64,000 nt of DNA from Phycisphaerales bacterium UBA2421 (GTDB taxonomy: Bacteria; Planctomycetota; Phycisphaerae; Tepidisphaerales; Tepidisphaeraceae). Shown here piece by piece: positions 46,284-53,539 of this stretch. Below the pieces are notes generated by a model that saw only the letters and a program-made list of their open reading frames with translations, was not told where the DNA came from and ran no database searches. Each line of letters begins with the position of its first letter. Within the stretch, counting starts at the first letter, position 1. The stretch is from NCBI GenBank assembly GCA_002343075.1, contig DDRH01000010.1:140070-204069 (forward strand), read 5' to 3'. Made by a program: the position numbers and the translations under genes.

Positions 46284-46988
46284 CTATCCCGCAGTTGGCG
46301 GTAGGCTTTTTCTCCACGCCGTTGGAACGACTAAGTCAGCACCCTCGATTGCTTGTACGTCAGTGTGAGGGCTGTTTAGCACTGGCAAATCGAGCAAACG
46401 AAAGACGTCCAACGCACTGTCCGCCTTGGAGATCAGTTCTGCCGTGCGGTGTTTGGCAACCAATGACTCGGGTGCTTTGGATTCTCCAGAGTCACCACCC
46501 CGAACGTGCTCGAGCTCTCGAACATCGTCCCTGAAATCCAGTAGTAGCTGAATCGGATTGTCTGCCGACGAGTTCTGATTGAAACTGTCGACATCATTCT
46601 TGAGCTGTTTGCAGTCGCCGACAATCTGCTTGCGTCGCTGTGCAAATGCCCGCTCCATGAAAGGTCGGGGGGCTGTTCGCATATCATGCCACAGCGTCAT
46701 CTGATCATCTGAGCCATCAGCGAACTTGAAGTTGAACTTTGCCGCATGCTTTGTCCTAACACGCCTTCCCTGGGGATCGGTGTGGTACTCTTCCCGCATT
46801 GCGTGCGACAGTTCACGAGCGCATATGTCGACGAGCGATGCAGCGTGTTTGGCCCAACGACCTGTGCGGATCGCCCACCGTGCGACAGCCTTTGACGGTG
46901 CCGGCCAGGGCTCGCCTGAATTCCGGTATTCTTCAACGATTCTCTGTAGTCGTTCGTTGTATGACTGCTTGGACTTAATTCTGATCAT
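46284..46988 (-). CDS. Unknown protein upstream of the SNF2 helicase
   Basis: This 234-residue protein has no family I recognise. Its basic N-terminal half ('ERLQRIVEEYRNSGEPWPAP', 'KAVARWAIRTGRWAKHAASL') could bind nucleic acid, and a central segment 'RRKQIVGDCKQLKNDVDSFN' is likely helical. No membrane segment. It is 35 bases before the helicase and 12 bases after the ImmA/IrrE gene, so almost surely co-transcribed. A regulator or specificity factor of the system is possible. Confidence 0.6.
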   Translation of the reverse strand: MIRIKSKQSYNERLQRIVEEYRNSGEPWPAPSKAVARWAIRTGRWAKHAASLVDICARELSHAMREEYHTDPQGRRVRTKHAAKFNFKFADGSDDQMTLWHDMRTAPRPFMERAFAQRRKQIVGDCKQLKNDVDSFNQNSSADNPIQLLLDFRDDVRELEHVRGGDSGESKAPESLVAKHRTAELISKADSALDVFRLLDLPVLNSPHTDVQAIEGADLVVPTAWRKSLPPTAG

Positions 46989-47000
46989 AGGAACTCCAAA

Positions 47001-48161
47001 TCAAAAGGCTCCAGGCGTATGACCGAAGCCGTCAGCTAGGGCGGCTCCAAGAATCTGCTCGCGAATTGGAACAAGCATTTCGCGACTGTGCGACCACAGA
47101 ATTTCCTTTCGGTGCTGCAACTGACCAATCACAATCCCGGGATGAACACCATTGACTTCGGCGAACTGAACAATTCGCTTCTTTGAATACAATGGACGCA
47201 CACGCATGATGAATGAGTCAAGTTTCTCGCTCGGAATGAGATAGTTGGCGGCCTCGATATTCGTTCGCTCTTCCAACTCCGAAAGCGGTGTTGGTGGCTC
47301 ATTCCCCTTGGAATCGCGGACAATGTCCGTATCTACAGGAGCCTCATCGCGATTCTTTACGTGCACCAATTCATGAATTACGGTGTGCCAGAACGCGTCC
47401 ATCCGATCGAATCGAAGAGACACCGCAACAACGGGCGTTTCAGCATCGAGCCAGAACGCCGCACCGTCAATTCGGGTTTTCTGCAGATGTTCAACAACTA
47501 CGAAGCGGACGCCAATCTCCGCGAGCATCGCAGGAACGTGACGTGTCGACTCCGGGTAGAGCGTGAGCTCTCTAAGACGCGGCAATAGCGACGTCAACCG
47601 CGACTCATCGTAACGCTTGGCCTGTATCGCCATGGCCATCCGACGTGCGCGAAACAACCACGCTACTTCCGCCGTTGAAGACACGCCGTACTGCGACGAC
47701 TTGCGAGCCGCGTACTTCAATTCGATCTGCTGAATGTCTTCCAATGTAGATACACTGAAAAAGGTCTTTATCTGCGATTCTAAGACGTCAATGTTATCCG
47801 AAGGCGTAATCCAGTTGCGGCGAATCATTTCGGACACAGGGGCAAGAGAATATATCTGTGCCCGACGCGACACATCTTCGGTCGATGGCGTTTTCGCCTT
47901 CCACAGTTGATAGGCGGATTCAAGATTCAGCCACATTTCGGCTGATGTACCGAGTGCCGCACTTAACGCCTTCGCGGTATCTGGCGTGATTGATCGCTTA
48001 CCCGAAATAATCTGATTGACGACTACCGCAGGTCGATTAAGAATCTTCGCGAAATCCACCTGCGTCCAGCCGCGAGACTCAATCTCGTCTCGAAGATATT
48101 CCCCAGGCGGGAAAGCTTCTGCCGGAACTCTGTTGCTCATGTCCTCACCCATACCATTCAT
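47001..48161 (-). CDS. HigA-type antitoxin fused to ImmA/IrrE metallopeptidase
   Basis: The N-terminus is a HigA-like helix-turn-helix ('NRVPAEAFPPGEYLRDEIES', 'TQVDFAKILNRPAVVVNQII', 'TAEMWLNLESAYQLW'-type text). The C-terminal half carries the ImmA/IrrE zinc motif H-E-L-V-H in 'FWHTVIHELVHVKNRDE'. Such fusions can repress and cleave a partner repressor. It shares one base with the higB stop, so the two are coupled. An in-frame Met seven codons later (48140) is the usual HigA start. Confidence 0.88.
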   Translation of the reverse strand: MNGMGEDMSNRVPAEAFPPGEYLRDEIESRGWTQVDFAKILNRPAVVVNQIISGKRSITPDTAKALSAALGTSAEMWLNLESAYQLWKAKTPSTEDVSRRAQIYSLAPVSEMIRRNWITPSDNIDVLESQIKTFFSVSTLEDIQQIELKYAARKSSQYGVSSTAEVAWLFRARRMAMAIQAKRYDESRLTSLLPRLRELTLYPESTRHVPAMLAEIGVRFVVVEHLQKTRIDGAAFWLDAETPVVAVSLRFDRMDAFWHTVIHELVHVKNRDEAPVDTDIVRDSKGNEPPTPLSELEERTNIEAANYLIPSEKLDSFIMRVRPLYSKKRIVQFAEVNGVHPGIVIGQLQHRKEILWSHSREMLVPIREQILGAALADGFGHTPGAF

Positions 48162-48457
48162 CAGTGGTAATCCTCAATCGACACCACCACGACCACGTTC
48201 TTTGGCGAACTCGATTGAATCTCGACAATCAGTCGCCATTGGTCATTCAACCGCAGCGATCGCTGATGACTTCGACTGCCTTCCAGTTTCTTGAAACGAA
48301 GCGAGTTCATCTTGTAAAGATCTCGCTCATCCACTGCGTTCCGAACAATGTTCACCACCTTTCGAAAGGCGCGCACGACAGCCACACCGTGCCCTCCATC
48401 GAAGTCCGGATCAGTTTCAATGCGGTCGAGGTCTGCGTTCGCGAACCGGACTTCCAT
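48161..48457 (-). CDS. higB: HigB/RelE-family toxin
   Basis: From the Met at 48457 the 98-residue protein reads 'MEVRFANADLDRIETD', 'LYKMNSLRFKKLEGSRSHQR', 'SLRLNDQWRLIVEI', the HigB/plasmid-killer pattern, ending 'VVVVVSIEDYH'. HigB toxins cleave mRNA at the ribosome. It is first in the minus-strand defence operon, toxin-before-antitoxin as in other hig loci. Forty upstream codons are open but do not match the family. Confidence 0.85.
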   Translation of the reverse strand: MEVRFANADLDRIETDPDFDGGHGVAVVRAFRKVVNIVRNAVDERDLYKMNSLRFKKLEGSRSHQRSLRLNDQWRLIVEIQSSSPKNVVVVVSIEDYH

Positions 48458-48589
48458 GCCGAACGACTCCAAATCTGCTGCGATGGTATCGAAATGCTCT
48501 GGAATGTCAATTAGCGAATATACGCTATCCGTATATTTGACAGCAAGACCGTTTATAAAGACAGCGAATGAAGGCACTTAGAGTCATGT

Positions 48590-48598
48590 TTATCCACA
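48590..48598 (+). promoter_or_regulatory. Perfect DnaA box
   Basis: TTATCCACA matches the DnaA consensus exactly. It lies 288 bases before the replication initiator gene and just upstream of the promoter of the ribbon-helix-helix gene. Confidence 0.55.
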
Positions 48599-48615
48599 TC
48601 GATATTCTCAGGGTT

Positions 48616-48624
48616 TGCTATAAT
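48616..48624 (+). promoter_or_regulatory. Extended -10 promoter
   Basis: TGCTATAAT is a perfect TGnTATAAT extended -10. No good -35 is seen, as expected for this class. It would start transcription about 40 bases before the ribbon-helix-helix gene and rep. Confidence 0.6.
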
Positions 48625-48671
48625 CTGCTAGAGGCTGCTGATCGCTAACGGCCAGCGGCCAAACAAAATCG

Positions 48672-48878
48672 ATGCCCAAATCATCCAAATCACGAGCACG
48701 GCTGTCAGTTGGCGTCAGCCTTGTGCCCGAGGTCGCGGAGTATCTTGACGAGATCGCAGCGAAGCTTAAAGCACCCAGAAGCTTCATCATCAACGCGATC
48801 ATCAGCAAGTACGCCTCGACGACCGACAACCGCCACCTGATGCCGCTGGTCACGGATCAGTCGATTATCAACTTCTGA
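48672..48878 (+). CDS. Small ribbon-helix-helix protein
   Basis: The 68-residue protein has a ribbon-helix-helix-like pattern: a beta strand 'RLSVGVSLVPEVAEYLDEIA', then a helix 'LKAPRSFIINAIISKYAS'. Likely a DNA-binding regulator, perhaps of plasmid copy number (CopG-like), because it lies between the promoter and rep in the same orientation, seven bases from rep. Confidence 0.7.
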   Translation: MPKSSKSRARLSVGVSLVPEVAEYLDEIAAKLKAPRSFIINAIISKYASTTDNRHLMPLVTDQSIINF

Positions 48879-48885
48879 TCACATC

Positions 48886-50136
48886 ATGCCTCGCCTCTCT
48901 CTCCCGCCGGGCCCGACGTTTCGCGGGTTTGCGTCGCCGACCGCGAACGTCACATGGACTCCGAACCAGTTCTTTGATGTATGCATGCGGCACAATCCGC
49001 TGGTTGTGATCCGACTTGTCGGATTCATGATTCGCAAGACTCAAGGGTGGTGTGATCGTCACGGCAATCCGCAACAGGAGACGATTCGCGTCTCGCTTTC
49101 CGACCTGACACGCCATGCCGGCATCAGTCGTTCGATGATCGGAAAGGCCGTCGCGATGGCGATAGATGGCCACTTTCTCCGCCGTGTCACGGATGCTCGG
49201 GCAAGTGCGTCGGGTCAGTCATCCGTTTCAGCAGAGTTCGAGTTGTGTTGGGACGAGCGGTCGGACTATCAGAAAGATCCCGCAAAGTTCAGAGGGTTCT
49301 TTGCCGGGGACGGCAACCGAACTTTCATTCCGAACGCCTACTTTGACAACTTGCTGCCGTGCGAAACGCTTGGCGTGGTTCGCGTCGTGGGATCAATCAT
49401 TCGCTTCTCGATCGGATTCGTGAGCAAGCACGGCTTGCGTCGTCAAGAAACCGCACTCTCCTACTCCGATATTCATCGCTACGCCAAGATCAGCAACCCG
49501 AACACGTTGTCAGCTTCATTGCGGCTCGCGGTGGCATCCAACTACATCGAACGTGTCGAGAGCGGAATCTTCGACCCGAACGCAGGACGTGCGAGTCGCC
49601 CGAGTGTCTATCGACTCAAATGGCTTAGTCAGGCGGCAGAAGCGATAACCAGTACGAAAACCGTAGCGGGCACAGTGTCGCGAAATCGCCGGTCAGAAAT
49701 CCGTAGCGGCACCAGTTCGATTTCCGTAGCGGCAGACCAGATCGATAACCGTAGCGGTATACAAAGTAGTAATACAAAGAAAACTAACAAACAGGACGAG
49801 CAGTTTGCTGTGACCTTTGAAAGGTTGAAGAAGGAAGGGTTCGATCAGACCGCGGCCGAAGCGATCGCGGCACGCTGGTCGTTCGATTGCGTGGAGCGAC
49901 AAATCAACTGGTTGCCGTTGCGTCATCCGTCGACAAACCGACTCGGCATGTTGCGAAAGGCAATTGAGCAGGACTGGGCAGCACCATCAACCCGCACGAA
50001 AAGGGTTGAACTACGCGAGAGCAGCTTGGATGGTCGATCCTCGGTACGCAGTTTCCGCGAACTGGCCTTCGAACGATTCGGCAAGTCGGGTAAACCCGAC
50101 TCCGCGGCTCAACAGGTAACTCCCACAACGCCATGA
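48886..50136 (+). CDS. Putative replication initiator with duplicated winged-helix domain
   Basis: The 416-residue protein contains two homologous copies of a domain: residues about 12-100 and 135-240. Both begin 'FRGF', then 'PN-x-x-F', 'G-x-x-x-R', 'QET-x-x-S-x-x-D-x-x-R-x-A-x-IS'. This two-copy winged-helix layout resembles plasmid Rep initiators and lambda-O-like proteins. The coding sequence for residues 259-291 holds four iteron-like repeats and an AT-rich stretch. The stop overlaps parA by 4 bases. Initiation function is inferred from domain, iterons, DnaA box and par genes. Confidence 0.68.
   Translation: MPRLSLPPGPTFRGFASPTANVTWTPNQFFDVCMRHNPLVVIRLVGFMIRKTQGWCDRHGNPQQETIRVSLSDLTRHAGISRSMIGKAVAMAIDGHFLRRVTDARASASGQSSVSAEFELCWDERSDYQKDPAKFRGFFAGDGNRTFIPNAYFDNLLPCETLGVVRVVGSIIRFSIGFVSKHGLRRQETALSYSDIHRYAKISNPNTLSASLRLAVASNYIERVESGIFDPNAGRASRPSVYRLKWLSQAAEAITSTKTVAGTVSRNRRSEIRSGTSSISVAADQIDNRSGIQSSNTKKTNKQDEQFAVTFERLKKEGFDQTAAEAIAARWSFDCVERQINWLPLRHPSTNRLGMLRKAIEQDWAAPSTRTKRVELRESSLDGRSSVRSFRELAFERFGKSGKPDSAAQQVTPTTP
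49661..49797. other. Candidate replication origin inside the rep gene
   Basis: Four direct copies of CCGTAGCGG start at 49661, 49701, 49724 and 49749, each preceded by an A/T pair-rich trinucleotide. A degenerate copy lies near 49685. They are followed by a visibly AT-rich run (49757-49797). Iterons plus an AT-rich element within the initiator's own coding sequence resemble lambda O and some staphylococcal rep genes. Confidence 0.6.
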
Positions 50137-50966
50137 AAACGATCGTCGTTTCAAATGCCAAGGGTGGTTGTGGAAAAAGCACGATCGCGATGAACCTGTC
50201 GACCTTTTTTGCACGCGAGGGAAAGCGAACCCTACTGATCGATATGGACAGCCAAAGTCAACTGACTCAATGGCTCGATGCAGGAAACGGATTCGATGTC
50301 GAAATGACCCTTTACCCCGCGTTGCAGGGAAGTGTCCCCATCGAGTCCGTCATCCAGCAGACGCAGTACGCCAATCTTCGATTCATCGCATCCACCTTGG
50401 AGCTCGAATCGCTGGGTCGCGAAATGACAGACCGGGTCGGTTACGAATCGACACTCGCGATGATGTTGCCTCAGCTGGCCTCGGACTTCGATTACATTGT
50501 CATTGATAGCCCAAACCAGCTAAGTCCGATTCAAGCCAACGCCATCGTACCCGCCGACCTCATTGTCGTTCCGATCGATGGAACAAAGGCGGTTCGCAGC
50601 TATGCACATCTGTTTAAGCTTCTCTATCGACTCAGGCCTGACCACGACAATCTCGTGATGCACGTGTTGTCCGATGTCTCCCGTCAGCCGATCGTTCGCG
50701 AGCGAACCATCGCGATGCTCAAGCTTTTTGGATTGCACAACGCTGACACGGAGATCCGAACGTGCCCCTTTCTCGCGACCGTAGATGAGAATGGGGCCAA
50801 CATTTTTGAGTACGCCCCGCAGTCCAATGGAGCCAAAGACATCGCCGCCCTGGGGAGGGAAGTGTTCGCCCGACTCGACCCGCCCGAAATGCTGCTGCTC
50901 AATGCACCAAAGGGAAACAACACACTCATATCAAGTAACTCACCACATCATGAACAAACCAATTGA
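50133..50966 (+). CDS. parA: ParA-type partition ATPase
   Basis: The 277-residue protein begins 'MKTIVVSNAKGGCGKSTIAM' with the deviant Walker A (KGGxGKS/T) of ParA, followed by 'LLIDMDSQSQLTQW' (A' motif) and 'YIVIDSPNQLSPIQANA'. It lacks a long N-terminal DNA-binding extension, so it is type Ib-like or chromosomal-like. It segregates plasmid or element copies with ParB. The gene overlaps rep upstream and parB downstream. Confidence 0.92.
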   Translation: MKTIVVSNAKGGCGKSTIAMNLSTFFAREGKRTLLIDMDSQSQLTQWLDAGNGFDVEMTLYPALQGSVPIESVIQQTQYANLRFIASTLELESLGREMTDRVGYESTLAMMLPQLASDFDYIVIDSPNQLSPIQANAIVPADLIVVPIDGTKAVRSYAHLFKLLYRLRPDHDNLVMHVLSDVSRQPIVRERTIAMLKLFGLHNADTEIRTCPFLATVDENGANIFEYAPQSNGAKDIAALGREVFARLDPPEMLLLNAPKGNNTLISSNSPHHEQTN

Positions 50967-51780
50967 ACGCCTGACGCCGATGGAACTGGCACGTCGGGCA
51001 TCCTCTGACGCCGACCAGAAGAAGCGGGGAAGACTGATCGTCCCTCTGGCTGATCTTCGCGAAGACCCTCGAAACGAGCGTCGCACCTATGCCGGGCTGG
51101 ATGAACTTACCGCGTCCATCAAGTCTGTCGGCCTGATCGAACCGATCACGGTGACGCCGATCGCTGCGGTGCCCGGAAAGTTCCAGATCATCACGGGACA
51201 CCGGCGATACCGTGCGGCAGTTGCTGCCGGCCTGAAGCAGGTCGAGATCCTGATCCGAGAGCCGATGGATGAGCTGAATCGCCGAACACAATCCATCATC
51301 AGCAACGTACAGCGTGAGGATGTCAATCCGATCGAGATGGCCGAGGCGTTAAGGCTGATGCTCGACGAGCATCCAGAACTCGAAACACAGGCAGACCTTG
51401 CGAAAATGATTGGGAAGGACAAACGCTGGCTCAGCGGGATGCTGCAACTTCTGCGTCTTCCAGCCGACGTACGCCAAACGCTTCGATCGGCGAAAGAGAC
51501 GATTTCGTACGATCCGATGATCCGAATCGCTCGCATCACTGAACCCACTGTTCAACGTGAAATGGTCGATCTGTTGCTGTCTGGTGCAAACCAAACCACG
51601 ATTCGCCAGCGGATCGCGGAGCGGGCGTCTAAAGGAGAGTCCTCACCCGCCCTAAAACCGAAACGCAAGTTCGACACTGACGCAGGTGTGGTCATTATCG
51701 TGCAAAGTCTGTCTCGACGTTTGACGCGGGAACAGATTGTCGATGGCTTGGAACAGGCGTTGGATGCAGCCAACCAGTAG
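50950..51780 (+). CDS. parB: ParB-type partition protein
   Basis: The 276-residue protein has the ParB N-terminal CTPase/nuclease fold ('IVPLADLREDPRNERRTYAG', then 'IITGHRRYRAAVAAGL', the GERR-like box) and a helix-turn-helix region ('DLAKMIGKDKRWLSGMLQLL'). It should bind a parS-like site near the operon and load ParA. The start at 50950 is the Met after an overlap of 17 bases with parA. Confidence 0.9.
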   Translation: MNKPIERLTPMELARRASSDADQKKRGRLIVPLADLREDPRNERRTYAGLDELTASIKSVGLIEPITVTPIAAVPGKFQIITGHRRYRAAVAAGLKQVEILIREPMDELNRRTQSIISNVQREDVNPIEMAEALRLMLDEHPELETQADLAKMIGKDKRWLSGMLQLLRLPADVRQTLRSAKETISYDPMIRIARITEPTVQREMVDLLLSGANQTTIRQRIAERASKGESSPALKPKRKFDTDAGVVIIVQSLSRRLTREQIVDGLEQALDAANQ

Positions 51781-51865
51781 CCGTGACGATGCGATTGGCG
51801 TCGCTCAAAACGGCTCAACGTGGCCCTGAAATCGCCGCCATGTCGGGAAATAACTATTGTGCGAC

Positions 51866-51885
51866 GTACAGAACGATATCTGTAC
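51866..51885. promoter_or_regulatory. Inverted repeat downstream of parB (candidate centromere)
   Basis: GTACAGA and TCTGTAC flank ACGATA, 86 bases after parB. It is the only clear palindrome in the 307-base gap 51781-52087 and could be a parS-like site or operator. No second copy seen. Confidence 0.35.
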
Positions 51886-52087
51886 CCCGTCACACCGGAA
51901 TCGAAGCCCGATCCGACAACGCACTTCACGAAATGAGTGTCAAGGAAAAAACTTCCGGGCAAGTCATACCGCGCGGCCCCGCGCGGGCTTGATCGATGGC
52001 GTCAATCATCACGTTGTCAGAGGTGTCAGAAAAGCCGCGTTAGAATCCACCTGCCGCGTGGTTTGCGGCAGAAAGGAGTATGCAACG

Positions 52088-52297
52088 ATGGCAAGCAAAG
52101 AACAAATCCGTGCATGGGAACGCGAAGGAGCAAGACGAGTCGCCAATGGCGATTCGCCATGCTCCACCACAGCTGCATTGTTCGGAAGTGGCGAGAAGCA
52201 AGCCGCACTTGAACGCGGCGGTGCTCACGCCGCAGAGCGTATTCATCAGCAACAGCTGAATGACATCGCTCAGAAAGCAGCCCGCGATCGGAAGTAG
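52088..52297 (+). CDS. Small unknown protein
   Basis: A 69-residue, charged protein ('MASKEQIRAWEREGARRVAN', 'AALERGGAHAAERIHQQQLN') with GGAG about ten bases upstream of its ATG. Not a recognised family. A terminator follows 38 bases after its stop, supporting a short independent transcript. Confidence 0.55.
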   Translation: MASKEQIRAWEREGARRVANGDSPCSTTAALFGSGEKQAALERGGAHAAERIHQQQLNDIAQKAARDRK

Positions 52298-52334
52298 TGA
52301 TCGCAAACGATACGAGAGTTCCGTCGCACCAATG

Positions 52335-52367
52335 ACAACCGCCCCTCGTGAGGGGCGGTTGTTCTTT
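52335..52367 (+). terminator. Rho-independent terminator
   Basis: ACAACCGCCCCT pairs perfectly with AGGGGCGGTTGT around CGTG, followed by TCTTT. Confidence 0.85.
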
Positions 52368-52431
52368 GGCAGTCGCTTACCCGCCCTGCAGGTGCGAGTG
52401 CGATGCCACCTGTTGGAGAGATGGGAATCAA

Positions 52432-52464
52432 ACACCGCCAAGCTGTGCTGGCGGTGTCTTGTTT
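52432..52464. terminator. Terminator hairpin, probably bidirectional
   Basis: ACACCGCCA (52432-52440) pairs with TGGCGGTGT (52449-52457), followed by CTTGTTT. Read from the minus strand it sits 11 bases after the stop of the 124-residue gene. Confidence 0.65.
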
Positions 52465-52474
52465 GGGCCTGATT

Positions 52475-52849
52475 TTAGTCGAACAGGCTGGACGTGGTGT
52501 TGACCGGTTGATCTTGTTCCACCGGCTGCGTAGTGCGGATTGAACCAAACCGATTTTCGGCGAAATGACGATACGCGAGTTTGAGGAATAGCAGATCGCG
52601 GGCAAGGCACCAGCGAACCGCGTCCGACCAGCCAGGCGGGGCCTGCTGCAGAACCGCCTCCAGACGGTTGGACTCCAGTTCCTCGCGTGCGATCAAGTCG
52701 CCATTCCACTGAGAGGCACTGCAGCCTGATCCGCTTTCAAGGCGACGAACTTCACAATCAATCCGCGGCACTTCATCGTCAATCACTGCTTGACTCACGA
52801 CATAGTCGCACGGTTGGAATCGCCGTGCGTGGATACGACGGTACTGCAT
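52475..52849 (-). CDS. Unknown protein
   Basis: The 124-residue protein ('MQYRRIHARRFQPCDYVVSQ', 'PGWSDAVRWCLARDLLFLKL') is not a family I recognise. A strong ribosome-binding site AAGGAGAAGCT directly precedes its ATG. Its long 5' region on the minus strand is the hairpin-rich region 53014-53409, which could be its leader or a separate RNA. Confidence 0.65.
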   Translation of the reverse strand: MQYRRIHARRFQPCDYVVSQAVIDDEVPRIDCEVRRLESGSGCSASQWNGDLIAREELESNRLEAVLQQAPPGWSDAVRWCLARDLLFLKLAYRHFAENRFGSIRTTQPVEQDQPVNTTSSLFD

Positions 52850-53013
52850 AGCTTCTCCTTATGAGTTGGAAGTGGTGTCGCTCTGATCGGCGACAAAGGA
52901 CTACTGTCCTTTAGACTAGCACGACCCACTGCAAGCGATGGCGGCCGGAGGGCATTGTGCCGAAACGGGGCCCACATGGCTGTCGGCGATCGCTAGCAAC
53001 GCCCCTTACCACG

Positions 53014-53409
53014 CCCCTCACCACCAGGTGAGGGGTACGCTTCTGACGAAACCCATACAAGACAACGGGTTGTGTGCGGGTTGTCGGGCCTAATCGGCCC
53101 CGACTCCTGCCGGTTCCGGCCTCTCTATCTAGAGGCCGCTCCGCCACACTGTGCATAAAGGACAGCACGTCCTTCACGGTGTGGCTCCGGCCATCGTCCC
53201 GATCCACTGATCGGGACTCGCCATCCCGAAGTTTCGGGATGGCCGCGGGGTCGCGTGGTCGGCGATCACTCGCCTTCACCCACTACCCTGCATCGCCAAA
53301 TGGCGACACACACTCTGGCAAAGCCGACGTGCTCGCGGGCGTCACCACCGGCAGGAGTCGGGGCCGATCGATTCCGTCACCGGAATCGCCGCCACGACAA
53401 CCCGCACAC
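53014..53409 (-). ncRNA. Hairpin-dense structured region (candidate large RNA or oriT)
   Basis: Long-range arms close the region: 53072-53086 is the reverse complement of 53395-53409 (15 of 15), and 53093-53114 of 53347-53368 (22 of 22). Inside are local hairpins at 53118/53137, 53144/53184 (10-base stem, one T-G, with an inner 6-base stem), 53196/53217 (9 bases), 53220/53243 (10 bases), 53261/53274, 53293/53306 and 53369/53388 (8 bases). Another 9-base hairpin lies at 53014/53035. Read on the minus strand, two loops are GTGA, a GNRA tetraloop, which favours a minus-strand RNA. No convincing gene overlaps. It lies between a minus-strand and a plus-strand gene in a 690-base gap (52850-53539). 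Confidence 0.6.
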
Positions 53410-53539
53410 GAACGGGGTCGCGGGAGCGAGAAGCGTGACCCATCGTCGCTGTCGATGGAACAGAATCACACAACCAGACGTCCCGCCAGCGTGACTCGGT
53501 ACCCTCAACCGCAAGAAGGCCAACGTGTTAAAATGAGGC

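Noticed and set aside
52911..53279. 122-codon minus-strand open frame
   Set aside because: Lies inside the hairpin-dense region; the product is low-complexity Arg-rich text and the DNA structure explains the sequence better.
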